DNA of 12,427 nt from Heteroruminococcus sp964370005 (lineage in GTDB: Bacteria > Bacillota > Clostridia > Oscillospirales > Ruminococcaceae): assembly GCA_964370005.1 (NCBI GenBank), contig CAYJGR010000065.1, positions 1 to 12,427 on the forward strand. The letters run 5' to 3'. Below are positions 5,311-12,427 of this stretch, piece by piece. Positions within the stretch are counted from its first letter, which is position 1. Each line of letters begins with the position of its first letter. The notes below the pieces were generated by a model. The model had not been told where the DNA came from, did not search any database, and was given only the letters and a program-made list of their open reading frames with translations. The position numbers were made by a program, and so were the translations under genes.

Positions 5311-6408
5311 TCAATCTTGGATACATTCCCGCATCTCGGCTATAACCTTCTCGCCGAGAGCATCGACCTTGTCAAAGTCGGTGGCCTGCATGTAGTAACT
5401 TTCAAGCAGGTCATGGGCGGTTTTGGCCTCGGCCATAAGGCGGGTGGCCTGCTCGAGCATCTGTCCCGCTGCACGGGTGTTAAAAGATACCCGCTTGCGC
5501 CGCAGTTTTAGGCTATCGATGTCACAAAAACGGCGGGCATGGATGGTGCGCAAAGGGGTGATATTGGGGCGATGAAAACGGTTGACCGTCATAATACCTA
5601 CCCCCGCCTCGGGGATAAACAGGTGGTCAACCTTGTCAAATGGGGCAAGTGGGCAGTAACAACTTATCAGCTCAAACCCCGCCTTTAGTGCATGGGAGCG
5701 TATGGCCGACATGAGTAGGCGGGAGGCTGCACCGTAGTCGTCATCAACAAAGTATATACGCTCTGCCAAAGCGGTGGCTGTCTCCTCAAATAGCCACAAC
5801 CCCTTGTCGGTTACAGCCGAGAGGAACCTTGCTCGGTCACGAGGGTTGTATTCTTTGGGTTTGCCAAGTTCTCGCGCAGCAAAAGAAGAGGCATAGCGGG
5901 CAATTTTAGCTGTGTCGGTCACCTCGAGTGCCATGCGGTAGGTATCACCAAGCAGAGAACCTGCCGCCGAAAGAAATCTCATACAGTGCTCATGTGTACC
6001 ACTGATTTGGCGGGCGAGAGGAATTATCTCGGCACGTTTTTCAAACAGTTTTTCATCTTCCCAGCAACTGCACACAGGCACAATGCGTTCATATGCCCCG
6101 GGGAATTTTGGTTCTATGGCATGGGGTGGGGTGCCGTCGGCTATCGACAACCTAAGCCGTGGGAATATCACCCCATCGATGCTGTTCACATCTGATGAGC
6201 AGTGGATAAGCTCGGTGGCGTCATCCAATGGGGTGAGCGCCTCGGCCACTTTGCGCATAAGGGTGGATTTACCACTGCCGGGGCCCCCTTTTATTATGTA
6301 ACTGCGCCAAGACTGGTCGGGGTTACCCAGTTGGTCAAAGCGTGATACAAATCCTTGTGGGGTGTTAGCACCCAAAAAATAATGCAAAACCGGTTTATCG
6401 GTCGGCAT
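5311..6408 (-). CDS. P-loop ATPase with duplicated modules (PRK06851-like), function unknown
   Basis: This 365-residue soluble protein resembles a P-loop NTPase family common in spore-forming Firmicutes (PRK06851-like, from memory); its role is not known. The start is ATG 6408 with AAAGGAGG seven bases upstream; the frame is open a further 23 codons without a binding site. Module 1 has HYFLGANTPQGF (9-20), then the Walker A GGPGSGKST (41-49) and ELIHCSSDVNSIDGVIFP (66-83). Module 2 repeats this order: RFLSAVTDKGL (194-204), then IYFVDDDYGAASRLLM (218-233) and ELISCYCPLAPFDKVDHLFIPE. In module 2 the expected GxxxxGKS is replaced by DDYGAASR, so the lysine is missing and that site probably does not bind ATP in the usual way. 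The gene stands alone, convergent with glyS and divergent from carA. A nucleotide kinase or sporulation role is possible but unproven. Confidence 0.8.
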   Translation of the reverse strand: MPTDKPVLHYFLGANTPQGFVSRFDQLGNPDQSWRSYIIKGGPGSGKSTLMRKVAEALTPLDDATELIHCSSDVNSIDGVIFPRLRLSIADGTPPHAIEPKFPGAYERIVPVCSCWEDEKLFEKRAEIIPLARQISGTHEHCMRFLSAAGSLLGDTYRMALEVTDTAKIARYASSFAARELGKPKEYNPRDRARFLSAVTDKGLWLFEETATALAERIYFVDDDYGAASRLLMSAIRSHALKAGFELISCYCPLAPFDKVDHLFIPEAGVGIMTVNRFHRPNITPLRTIHARRFCDIDSLKLRRKRVSFNTRAAGQMLEQATRLMAEAKTAHDLLESYYMQATDFDKVDALGEKVIAEMRECIQD

Positions 6409-6561
6409 GATCTCTCCTCCTTTTCGTAAATGTATTCTACTGCTATGGTATTCCAAAGGTGCTCTTTGTGCTACCAAACCCCGCTTAAAACAAGCTTATG
6501 GGTGAAATTTTTGCCATATATAGGCCGTAAATTCACAACAAATAGATTATTTACAAAACTA

Positions 6562-6584
6562 TACCCCCCACTCGGGGTAATTTT
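6562..6584 (+). other. Small hairpin in the divergent intergenic region
   Basis: TACCCC (6562-6567) and GGGGTA (6574-6579) form six pairs around CCACTC, followed by ATTTTC. It resembles a weak terminator on the + strand but has no gene upstream to serve, and lies just before the carA promoter. The rest of 6409-6590 is A+T-rich, and I could not identify a convincing promoter for the leftward ATPase gene. Confidence 0.3.
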
Positions 6585-6599
6585 CAGCAAAAAAACATG

Positions 6600-6628
6600 T
6601 TGTATAACAGGGCGCGGGGCGTTATAAT
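6600..6628 (+). promoter_or_regulatory. Vegetative promoter of carA-carB
   Basis: TTGTAT (6600-6605) and a perfect TATAAT (6623-6628) are separated by 17 bases, the optimal spacing for the housekeeping sigma factor. The spacer is unusually G+C-rich (GGGCGCGGGGCG). Transcription should start near 6635, leaving a leader of about 105 bases before carA. I saw no clear PyrR-binding hairpin or ArgR palindrome, so the controlling signal is unknown. Confidence 0.7.
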
Positions 6629-6643
6629 ACTACAAAGGAAATT

Positions 6644-6670
6644 ATGTGCGTCTGCATTCGATGTTTTTGA
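6644..6670 (+). promoter_or_regulatory. Possible Cys-rich leader peptide before carA
   Basis: Just after the predicted transcription start, AAAGGA (6634-6639) precedes an ATG at 6644 that opens an eight-codon frame, MCVCIRCF, ending in TGA. Three of the eight codons are Cys and one is Arg (CGA). Binding-site spacing is short (about four bases). A leader peptide could couple carA expression to ribosome movement, but a frame this short can arise by chance and I found no downstream terminator hairpin. Confidence 0.25.
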
Positions 6671-6739
6671 GGATGAGGACAAGTATATTACAGCTAAATA
6701 ATGTATGCCGAGTAATAAGCGGCGGAATGGAGCGTTTAC

Positions 6740-7828
6740 ATGGAGCAAAAAATCTATCTTACCTTGCAAACGGGACAAGTATTTGAGGGCAAGGCATTTG
6801 GTGCCGACTTGGAAACCACAGGGGAGCTTGTGTTTGCTACTGCAATGACAGGATATCTTGAGACTTTGACCGATCCGAGTTATTTTGGACAAATCGTAAT
6901 GCAGACATTCCCACTCATCGGCAATTACGGCGTTATTCCCTCGGATTTCGAAAGCCCTAAAATTCATCTTAAAGCATATATAGTAAAAAACTGGTGTCAG
7001 GAGCCTTCCAATTTTCGTTGTGAGGGAGATCTTGACACCTTTTTAAAAGCTGAGGGCATCCCCGCTATGTATGATATTGACACCCGAGCTATAACAAAAA
7101 TTGTGCGGGAACATGGTGTTATGAATGCCCGCCTGTCAAAGAAACCACTGAACCAAAAGGAGATAGATGCGCTGGCCGATTACCGTGTGGAAAAAGCGGT
7201 GGCCACAATGAGCTGTAAAAAAAGGGTGGATTTGCCCTCCATTCCTCCCGAGTCGCAAAAGTATCGTGTGGTTTTATGGGATTTCGGCGCAAAGGGCAAC
7301 ATCCCAAAGGAGCTACAAAAGCGGGGATGTGAGGTGCTTGTGCTACCTTACAACACCACAGCCGACGACATAAAAGACCTAAATCCCGACGGCATAATGC
7401 TCTCGAACGGCCCGGGCGACCCCATGGAAAACACCGAGGTGATAAAACAGCTTGGGGAATTATGTAGAGCCAAGATACCGACCTTTGGCATATGTCTTGG
7501 GCATCAACTGCTGGCACTATCGCAGGGAGCACAGACCGAAAAACTGAAATACGGCCACCGTGGAGCAAATCAACCTGCCCGCGAACTGCCGGGTGAGCGG
7601 GTATATATTACAAGTCAAAACCATGGATATGCCGTGGTAGCCGACACATTGCCTCCCAACGCCAAAGAGAGTTTTCGCAATGCAAATGACGGCACAAACG
7701 AGGGTGTGGAGTACACCGACATGCCGGCATTTTCGGTACAGTTTCATCCCGAGGCCTGCGGCGGGCCACTTGACACAGGCTTTTTGTTTGACCGCTTTAT
7801 CGACAGCATGAAAAACAACGCCCGATAA
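6740..7828 (+). CDS. carA: Carbamoyl-phosphate synthase small (glutaminase) subunit
   Basis: CarA hydrolyses glutamine and passes ammonia through an internal tunnel to CarB, which makes carbamoyl phosphate for arginine and pyrimidine synthesis. The 362-residue length is normal. The N-terminal CarA-specific domain (1-150) has GKAFGA, ATAMTGYLETLTDPSYFGQ and DIDTRAITKIVREHG. The C-terminal class I glutamine amidotransferase domain has WDFGAKGNIPKEL (180-192), SNGPGDP (222-228), the nucleophile elbow FGICLGHQ with Cys252, and the VQFHPEA segment with His336 and Glu338, so the catalytic triad is complete. ATG 6740 has GGAG (6729-6732) seven bases upstream. A good promoter lies about 110 bases upstream, and carB follows after 36 bases, so the two form an operon. 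No other arginine or pyrimidine gene is in the window. Confidence 0.97.
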   Translation: MEQKIYLTLQTGQVFEGKAFGADLETTGELVFATAMTGYLETLTDPSYFGQIVMQTFPLIGNYGVIPSDFESPKIHLKAYIVKNWCQEPSNFRCEGDLDTFLKAEGIPAMYDIDTRAITKIVREHGVMNARLSKKPLNQKEIDALADYRVEKAVATMSCKKRVDLPSIPPESQKYRVVLWDFGAKGNIPKELQKRGCEVLVLPYNTTADDIKDLNPDGIMLSNGPGDPMENTEVIKQLGELCRAKIPTFGICLGHQLLALSQGAQTEKLKYGHRGANQPARELPGERVYITSQNHGYAVVADTLPPNAKESFRNANDGTNEGVEYTDMPAFSVQFHPEACGGPLDTGFLFDRFIDSMKNNAR

Positions 7829-7864
7829 AGTACCCCAAAAACCACTTTACAGGAGGAATAACAT

Positions 7865-10800
7865 ATGCCACTGCGCAAGGATATAAAAAAGGTGCTTGTT
7901 ATAGGTTCGGGACCTATTGTAATCGGACAGGCCGCTGAATTTGATTACGCCGGAACACAGGCTTGTCGAGCACTCAAAGAGGATGGCCTCGAGGTAGTGC
8001 TGGTCAACTCAAACCCCGCCACCATAATGACCGATAAAAACATGGCCGATAAAATATACATCGAACCCCTGACCATAGCCACCATAAAGCGTATTATTGA
8101 GAAAGAAAAACCCGACAGCCTGCTCTCTACTTTGGGTGGTCAGACGGGGCTTACCCTCTCTATGCAACTTGCCAAAGAGGGATTTCTTGATAAGATGGGG
8201 GTAAAACTGCTCGGTGCTCGCCCCGAGACCATCGACAAGGCTGAAGATCGCCAGCTTTTCAAGGATACCATGATAGAGATAGGCCAACCTGTCATACCCT
8301 CCACCGTGGTGACCGATGTAGAGGCGGCGGTCGAATTTGCGGGGGAGATAGGCTATCCTTTGATAATACGCCCTGCCTTTACACTGGGCGGCAGTGGCGG
8401 TGGCATTGTGTATAACGAGGAGGAATTGCGCAAGATAACAGGCCGTGGGCTTGAACTTTCCCCCATAACACAGGTGCTTGTGGAGCGCTGTATTTCGGGT
8501 TGGAAAGAGATAGAGTTTGAAGTTATGCGGGATGGTGCAGGCAATGTCATCACGGTGTGTTCCATGGAGAACTTTGACCCCGTGGGGGTGCACACCGGCG
8601 ACAGCATCGTAATCGCCCCCGCCGTGACCCTGGCCGATCGTGAATATCAGATGATGCGCACAGCGGCGCTCGATATAATACAGGCACTAGGCGTGGAGGG
8701 CGGTTGTAACTGCCAGTTTGCCCTGAATCCCGACAGCTTTGAGTACGCCGTCATTGAGGTAAACCCCCGTGTGTCCCGCTCCTCGGCGCTGGCCTCAAAG
8801 GCCACAGGCTACCCCATTGCAAAAGTGGCGGCCAAAATCGCCATTGGCTACAATCTGTATGAGATAAAAAATGCCGTTACAGGCACAACGTTTGCCTGCT
8901 TTGAACCCGCACTTGACTATGTGGTGGTAAAACTGCCCAAGTGGCCGTTTGACAAGTTCGTATACGCCAAGCGCACTCTGGGCACCCAGATGAAGGCCAC
9001 AGGCGAAGTCATGGCCATCGGTGCAACCTTTGAAGAGGCCATCATGAAGGCGGTGCGTGGTGCGGAAATCGGCCAACCTAGCCTGACAAACAAAAACATG
9101 GTAAAACTCTCGGACGCTGAGATTCGTGAGCGACTGCACGACTGCACAGACCTTCGCATGTTTGTGGTCTACGAGGCCATAAAGCGGGGCATATCCCTTG
9201 ATGACATCCACGACATCACCACCATCGATTTATGGTTCCTAAACAAACTGCGTAACATATCCGACATGGAAAAGCGCCTGCAAACATCCGATAAACTCTC
9301 GGACGAGCTTTACCTCTCGGCCAAGCGCATGGGCTTCCCCGATGGGGTGATAACAGCGCTGTCGGGCAAGGAAATTGCAAAGCCACGTGCCGCCTGTTAC
9401 AAGATGGTGGATACCTGTGCGGGTGAATTTGCGGCCGAAACCCCCTACTTCTACTCCTGCTATGAGGACGAGAACGAGGCCGAGGAATTTCTCGAGAAAT
9501 ACAGCGACCCCGAGAAAAAGCGGGTGATTGTATTCGGTTCGGGGCCTATTCGTATCGGGCAGGGCATTGAGTTTGATTATGCGTCGGTACACTGTGTATG
9601 GAGTCTTAAAAATGCGGGGTATGAGGTTGTAATTGTCAATAACAACCCCGAGACGGTATCGACCGACTTTGACACCGCCGACCGCCTTTATTTTGATCCG
9701 CTGACCGTTGAGGATGTCATGAGCATTATAGCCACCGAAAAGCCCTACGGCGTGGTGGTGGCCTTTGGCGGACAGACGGCCATTAAGCTGACAAATGCCA
9801 TGAGCGATGCCGGCGTGCGCATACTGGGCACCTCGGCCGACAGCATAGATGCCGCCGAGGACAGAGAGCGCTTTGAGGCACTGCTTGAGGAGCTGAATAT
9901 AAAGCGTCCGCAGGGTTATACCGTCATGTCGGCCGATGAGGCACTGACTGTGGCCGCCCGCATAGGTTACCCTGTGCTCATGCGCCCCTCCTATGTACTG
10001 GGTGGGCAGAATATGATCATCGCCTTTGGTGATGATGATATCCGTGAATATATGGATATCATTTTGGCACAGAATATAGAAAACCCTGTGCTCATAGATA
10101 AATACCTTATGGGCACAGAGCTTGAAGTTGATGCGATATGTGACGGCCAGGACATCTTAATCCCCGGCATCATGGAGCATATTGAGCGTTCAGGCATACA
10201 TTCGGGCGACTCGATTGCGGTCTATCCCGCCTACAACGTGCTGGACAACATGGCCGAGCGCATCATTGAGTGTTCACGCCAGCTTGCCTTGTCACTGAAA
10301 ACCCGAGGCCTCATCAATATCCAATACCTCATCTACAACGATGAACTATACGTCATAGAGGTCAACCCCCGTTCCTCCCGCACCATACCCTACATCAGCA
10401 AGGTGACAGGGGTGCCAATGGTTGATCTTGCCACACGTGCCATGCTTGGCGAAAAGCTAAGCGATATGGGCTATGGCACGGGACTATACCCGCCCTCTCC
10501 CTATATGGCAGTTAAGGTGCCTGTGTTCTCGTTTGAAAAACTGCTCAATGTTGACACCCACCTCGGCCCCGAGATGAAATCGACCGGCGAGGTGCTGGGT
10601 ATCGCTCAAAATCTCGAGGAGGCGCTGTATAAAGGCCTTGTGGCGGCGGGATATAAGCTTAAAAAACGTGGCGGTATATTTATCACGGTGCGGGACAGCG
10701 ACAAGAGCGAGATTGCCGACACCGCCCGCCGTTATCATGAGATGGGCTTTGTGCTATACTCGACCAAGGGTACGGCCAAGATACTCAGTGATGCGGGACT

Positions 10801-11911
10801 GCCTGTGACCGTGGTGGACAAAATTCATGAGTCGGATAATAATACCCTCGCCCTTATAGAGGGGGGTAAGGTTGACTATGTCATCTCGACCTCGGCCAAG
10901 GGGAGAATACCCACCCGAGATAGCGTGAAAATACGCCGCAAGACGGTCGAAAAGGGTATACCCTGTTTGACCTCGATAGACACCGCCAACGCCGTGGCCG
11001 ATTGCCTAAAGAGTCGTTATTCCGAGGGATCGACCGAGCTTGTCGATATCGCCAATATGCGCACCGAGAAGGTAAGCTACCGATTTACAAAGATGTCGGG
11101 TACAGGCAATGATTATTTATACTTCAACTGTTTTGATCAAGATATCCAAAACCCCGAGGGACTTGCTGTGCGCTTGTCCGACCGACACAAGGGCATAGGT
11201 GCTGATGGTGTGATACTCATATTGCCCTCGTCCCGTGCCGATGCCGCCATGAGGGTGTTCAACAGCGATGGCAGTGAGGGCAAAATGGGGGGCAATGCCA
11301 TACGTTGCGTGGCAAAATACCTCTACGACAACGGCATTGTAAAGAAAACCCGCATGGATATAGAGACAGCCAGTGGAATACGGCAGTTAAAGCTCTATCT
11401 GTACCACGGTGAAGTGCGCTCTGTGCGGGTCAATATGGGCAAGGCGGAACTGCGCCCCGCCAGAATACCTGTAAATCTCCCCGATGACAAGATTGTTGAT
11501 GCACCTGTGAACATAGGCGAGGAGAGTTACAACATCACCTGTGTGTCGATGGGCAATCCCCACTGTGTGGTGTTTATGCCGAGTGTGGATAATGTCGATG
11601 TGGAGAGTATTGGCAAGGCCTTTGAAAACGCATCGATCTTCCCCGAGCGGGTAAACACCGAGTTTGTCAAGGTGATAGACCGCCACACCCTACAGGTACG
11701 TGTGTGGGAGCGTGGCAATGGCGAGACCTGGAGCTGTGGCACCTGTGCCTGTGCCGCTGTGGTGGCCGCTGTCGAAAACGGCTACTGCACCAAAGGCGAA
11801 AAGGTGACCGTAAAACTGCGTGGCGGAGATCTCGTGATAACCTACACCGACGACGCTGTATACATGACCGGCAACGCTGAAAAGGTATACGACGGAGCGG
11901 TCACGGTTTAA
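7865..11911 (+). CDS. carB-dapF: Carbamoyl-phosphate synthase large subunit fused to diaminopimelate epimerase
   Basis: This 1348-residue frame joins two enzymes. Residues 1-1062 are a full-length CarB, which makes carbamoyl phosphate from bicarbonate, ATP and ammonia supplied by CarA. The first half begins KVLVIGSGPIVIGQAAEFDY and has the ATP-grasp segment RPAFTLGGSGGG; the second repeats this with RVIVFGSGPIRIGQGIEFDY (about 551) and RPSYVLGGQNM (about 707). An MGS-type regulatory domain follows from about 937 (GGIFITVRDSDKSEI to SIDTANAVADCL). A short linker near 1053-1070 leads without a stop into a complete DapF (about 1065-1348). Typical CarB is about 1060-1070 residues, so the extra 280 residues are the epimerase. 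ATG 7865 has AGGAGG (7851-7856) eight bases upstream, 36 bases after carA. The domain identities are certain from motifs; whether the protein works as one chain, or is cleaved, is unknown. Confidence 0.95.
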   Translation: MPLRKDIKKVLVIGSGPIVIGQAAEFDYAGTQACRALKEDGLEVVLVNSNPATIMTDKNMADKIYIEPLTIATIKRIIEKEKPDSLLSTLGGQTGLTLSMQLAKEGFLDKMGVKLLGARPETIDKAEDRQLFKDTMIEIGQPVIPSTVVTDVEAAVEFAGEIGYPLIIRPAFTLGGSGGGIVYNEEELRKITGRGLELSPITQVLVERCISGWKEIEFEVMRDGAGNVITVCSMENFDPVGVHTGDSIVIAPAVTLADREYQMMRTAALDIIQALGVEGGCNCQFALNPDSFEYAVIEVNPRVSRSSALASKATGYPIAKVAAKIAIGYNLYEIKNAVTGTTFACFEPALDYVVVKLPKWPFDKFVYAKRTLGTQMKATGEVMAIGATFEEAIMKAVRGAEIGQPSLTNKNMVKLSDAEIRERLHDCTDLRMFVVYEAIKRGISLDDIHDITTIDLWFLNKLRNISDMEKRLQTSDKLSDELYLSAKRMGFPDGVITALSGKEIAKPRAACYKMVDTCAGEFAAETPYFYSCYEDENEAEEFLEKYSDPEKKRVIVFGSGPIRIGQGIEFDYASVHCVWSLKNAGYEVVIVNNNPETVSTDFDTADRLYFDPLTVEDVMSIIATEKPYGVVVAFGGQTAIKLTNAMSDAGVRILGTSADSIDAAEDRERFEALLEELNIKRPQGYTVMSADEALTVAARIGYPVLMRPSYVLGGQNMIIAFGDDDIREYMDIILAQNIENPVLIDKYLMGTELEVDAICDGQDILIPGIMEHIERSGIHSGDSIAVYPAYNVLDNMAERIIECSRQLALSLKTRGLINIQYLIYNDELYVIEVNPRSSRTIPYISKVTGVPMVDLATRAMLGEKLSDMGYGTGLYPPSPYMAVKVPVFSFEKLLNVDTHLGPEMKSTGEVLGIAQNLEEALYKGLVAAGYKLKKRGGIFITVRDSDKSEIADTARRYHEMGFVLYSTKGTAKILSDAGLPVTVVDKIHESDNNTLALIEGGKVDYVISTSAKGRIPTRDSVKIRRKTVEKGIPCLTSIDTANAVADCLKSRYSEGSTELVDIANMRTEKVSYRFTKMSGTGNDYLYFNCFDQDIQNPEGLAVRLSDRHKGIGADGVILILPSSRADAAMRVFNSDGSEGKMGGNAIRCVAKYLYDNGIVKKTRMDIETASGIRQLKLYLYHGEVRSVRVNMGKAELRPARIPVNLPDDKIVDAPVNIGEESYNITCVSMGNPHCVVFMPSVDNVDVESIGKAFENASIFPERVNTEFVKVIDRHTLQVRVWERGNGETWSCGTCACAAVVAAVENGYCTKGEKVTVKLRGGDLVITYTDDAVYMTGNAEKVYDGAVTV
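11057..11908 (+). other. dapF: Diaminopimelate epimerase (DapF) domain of the CarB fusion
   Basis: DapF converts LL- to meso-diaminopimelate for lysine and peptidoglycan. The domain is complete: FTKMSGTGNDY near the start, SDRHKGIGADGVILI, FNSDGSEGKMGGNAIRC with catalytic Cys1148, SMGNPHCVVF, NTEFVKV, and ERGNGETWSCGTCACAAV with catalytic Cys1291. The 143-residue gap between the two cysteines fits the family. Two departures are visible: Ser replaces the usual His in the KMHG segment, and the second cysteine motif reads CGTCACA with extra cysteines (Cys1294, Cys1296). In-frame ATG codons occur at 11057 and 11093, but neither has a convincing binding site (GAGAAGG at 11066-11072 is about 20 bases before 11093), so independent translation looks unlikely. 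Confidence 0.93.
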
Positions 11912-11935
11912 AAGGATATCGGATAGATAAATGCA

Positions 11936-11972
11936 AAGGGCAGGAGCATCCCACACGGATGTTCCTGCCCTT
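11936..11972 (+). terminator. Bidirectional terminator between carB-dapF and serA
   Basis: AAGGGCAGGAGCATCC-type arms pair over 16 positions with one G-T wobble: 11936-11951 against 11957-11972, around the loop CACAC. It sits 24 bases after the carB-dapF stop and 26 bases past the stop of the convergent serA. T runs after the stem are poor on the + strand (TTAACTAACG) and modest on the - strand (CTTTGCATTTATC), but stem strength and position support a shared terminator. Confidence 0.75.
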
Positions 11973-11998
11973 AACTAACGTCTATTTTCTGTCCTCTG

Positions 11999-12427
11999 TT
12001 ATCTGCAAACAAGCACCGATATGACCCCGTCCAGTTCACGCAGTTTTGTGGTCATCTCGTCAATTTTTACATCGCCTGTTGCATCCACGAGGGTGTAGGC
12101 GTAATCCCCCCGCGCCTTGTTGGTAAGGTTCTCTATATTCACGCCGGCCTCGGAAAATATGTTGGATATACCCGAGAGCATTGAGGGGATGTTGCGGTTG
12201 ATTATGCCAAAACGGATGCCGCCCGGTACTCGAGGTGCATCTATATTTGGCAAGTTGACCGAGTTGCGAATGTTGCCGTTTTCGAGGTAATCTATCAGTT
12301 GTTCTGCGGCCATGCGGGCACAGTTATCCTCCGACTCGGGGGTTGAGGCACCAAGATGAGGGATAGCCAACACGCCCGGGTGGTCGAGTAGGTCATCGGT
12401 TGGGAAGTCGGTCACATAACAGCGCAC
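11999..12427 (-). CDS. serA: D-3-phosphoglycerate dehydrogenase, C-terminal part (runs off right edge)
   Basis: SerA oxidises 3-phosphoglycerate to 3-phosphohydroxypyruvate, the first committed step of serine synthesis. Only the last 142 or so residues are in the window; the frame is open to the right edge and the true start is outside. Visible are the end of the NAD-binding domain with YVTDFPTDDLL and IPHLGASTPESEDNCARMAAEQ, whose His is the usual catalytic His of the family, then NIRNSVNLPN, and a C-terminal ACT domain (IRFGIINRNIPSMLSGISNIFSEAGVNIENL-type, quoted in part: GISNIFSEAGVNIENL) ending VISVLVCR. The ACT domain follows the catalytic part directly, which suggests the shorter SerA form of about 385 residues without the extra ASB domain. 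ACT domains here often bind serine for feedback inhibition. It is convergent with carB-dapF. Confidence 0.93.
   Translation of the reverse strand: MRCYVTDFPTDDLLDHPGVLAIPHLGASTPESEDNCARMAAEQLIDYLENGNIRNSVNLPNIDAPRVPGGIRFGIINRNIPSMLSGISNIFSEAGVNIENLTNKARGDYAYTLVDATGDVKIDEMTTKLRELDGVISVLVCR

Noticed and set aside
6409..6440. Sporulation sigma-factor promoter for the P-loop ATPase (GAATA and CATTTA-like boxes)
   Set aside because: The would-be -10 lies almost on the ribosome binding site, leaving no room for a transcript start upstream of it.
6409..6477. 23-codon N-terminal extension of the P-loop ATPase
   Set aside because: AAAGGAGG directly precedes ATG 6408 and would lie inside the extension; the extra residues show no family resemblance.
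6673..6786. 38-codon frame overlapping the start of carA
   Set aside because: It begins MRTSILQLNN and ends inside carA in another frame; the binding site is poor and the overlap is more easily a chance frame than a regulatory one.
8009..9592. Several - strand frames of 80-194 codons inside carB
   Set aside because: All are antisense to conserved CarB sequence, have no recognisable motifs, and are expected from its codon use.
11057..11095. Separate translation start for DapF inside carB
   Set aside because: In-frame ATG codons exist at 11057 and 11093, but no binding site lies at proper spacing, so a single fused product is the simpler reading.

Overview
The window looks like a chromosomal segment of an anaerobic Firmicute, probably a clostridial gut bacterium of the Oscillospiraceae/Ruminococcaceae type. 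This is an inference from three things: strong AGGAGG-type ribosome binding sites with occasional GTG and TTG starts, a single-chain (alpha2) glycyl-tRNA synthetase, and the clostridial style of the other proteins. There is no tRNA, rRNA, CRISPR array, insertion sequence or phage gene. It is mostly housekeeping metabolism with a few uncharacterised genes.

Layout. Positions 1-1100 hold a leftward cluster of three small unknown proteins (1100-843, 798-193, and 196 running off the left edge). They are closely spaced, the last two overlap as ATGA, and the first two share a short Gln-Asp-Pro-Gln motif. Divergent from them, 1271-3642 reads rightward: a YfcE/MJ0936-type metallophosphoesterase, a DUF1015 protein and an unknown 168-residue protein. 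A structured gene-free leader of about 195 bases (3643-3837) precedes glyS (3838-5214), which ends at a strong hairpin shared with a convergent leftward P-loop ATPase (6408-5311). A 331-base divergent region (6409-6739) carries a good vegetative promoter for carA (6740-7828), which is followed by carB (7865-11911). A second shared hairpin (11936-11972) separates carB from the 3' end of a leftward serA that runs off the right edge.

Functional view. CarA and CarB make carbamoyl phosphate for arginine and pyrimidines. The carB reading frame continues without a stop into a complete-looking diaminopimelate epimerase (DapF), the last epimerisation before meso-DAP for lysine and the cell wall. This CarB-DapF fusion is the most striking protein feature. 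The most striking nucleic-acid feature is the glyS leader: a 13-base segment is perfectly complementary to the glyS ribosome binding site and can instead form a compact terminator-like hairpin. No canonical T-box sequence was seen. DUF1015 and serA, about 9 kb apart, may both belong to serine metabolism.

Limits: everything was read by eye. Family names rest on recognised motifs, RNA structures on hand pairing without energies, and novelty could not be checked against databases.
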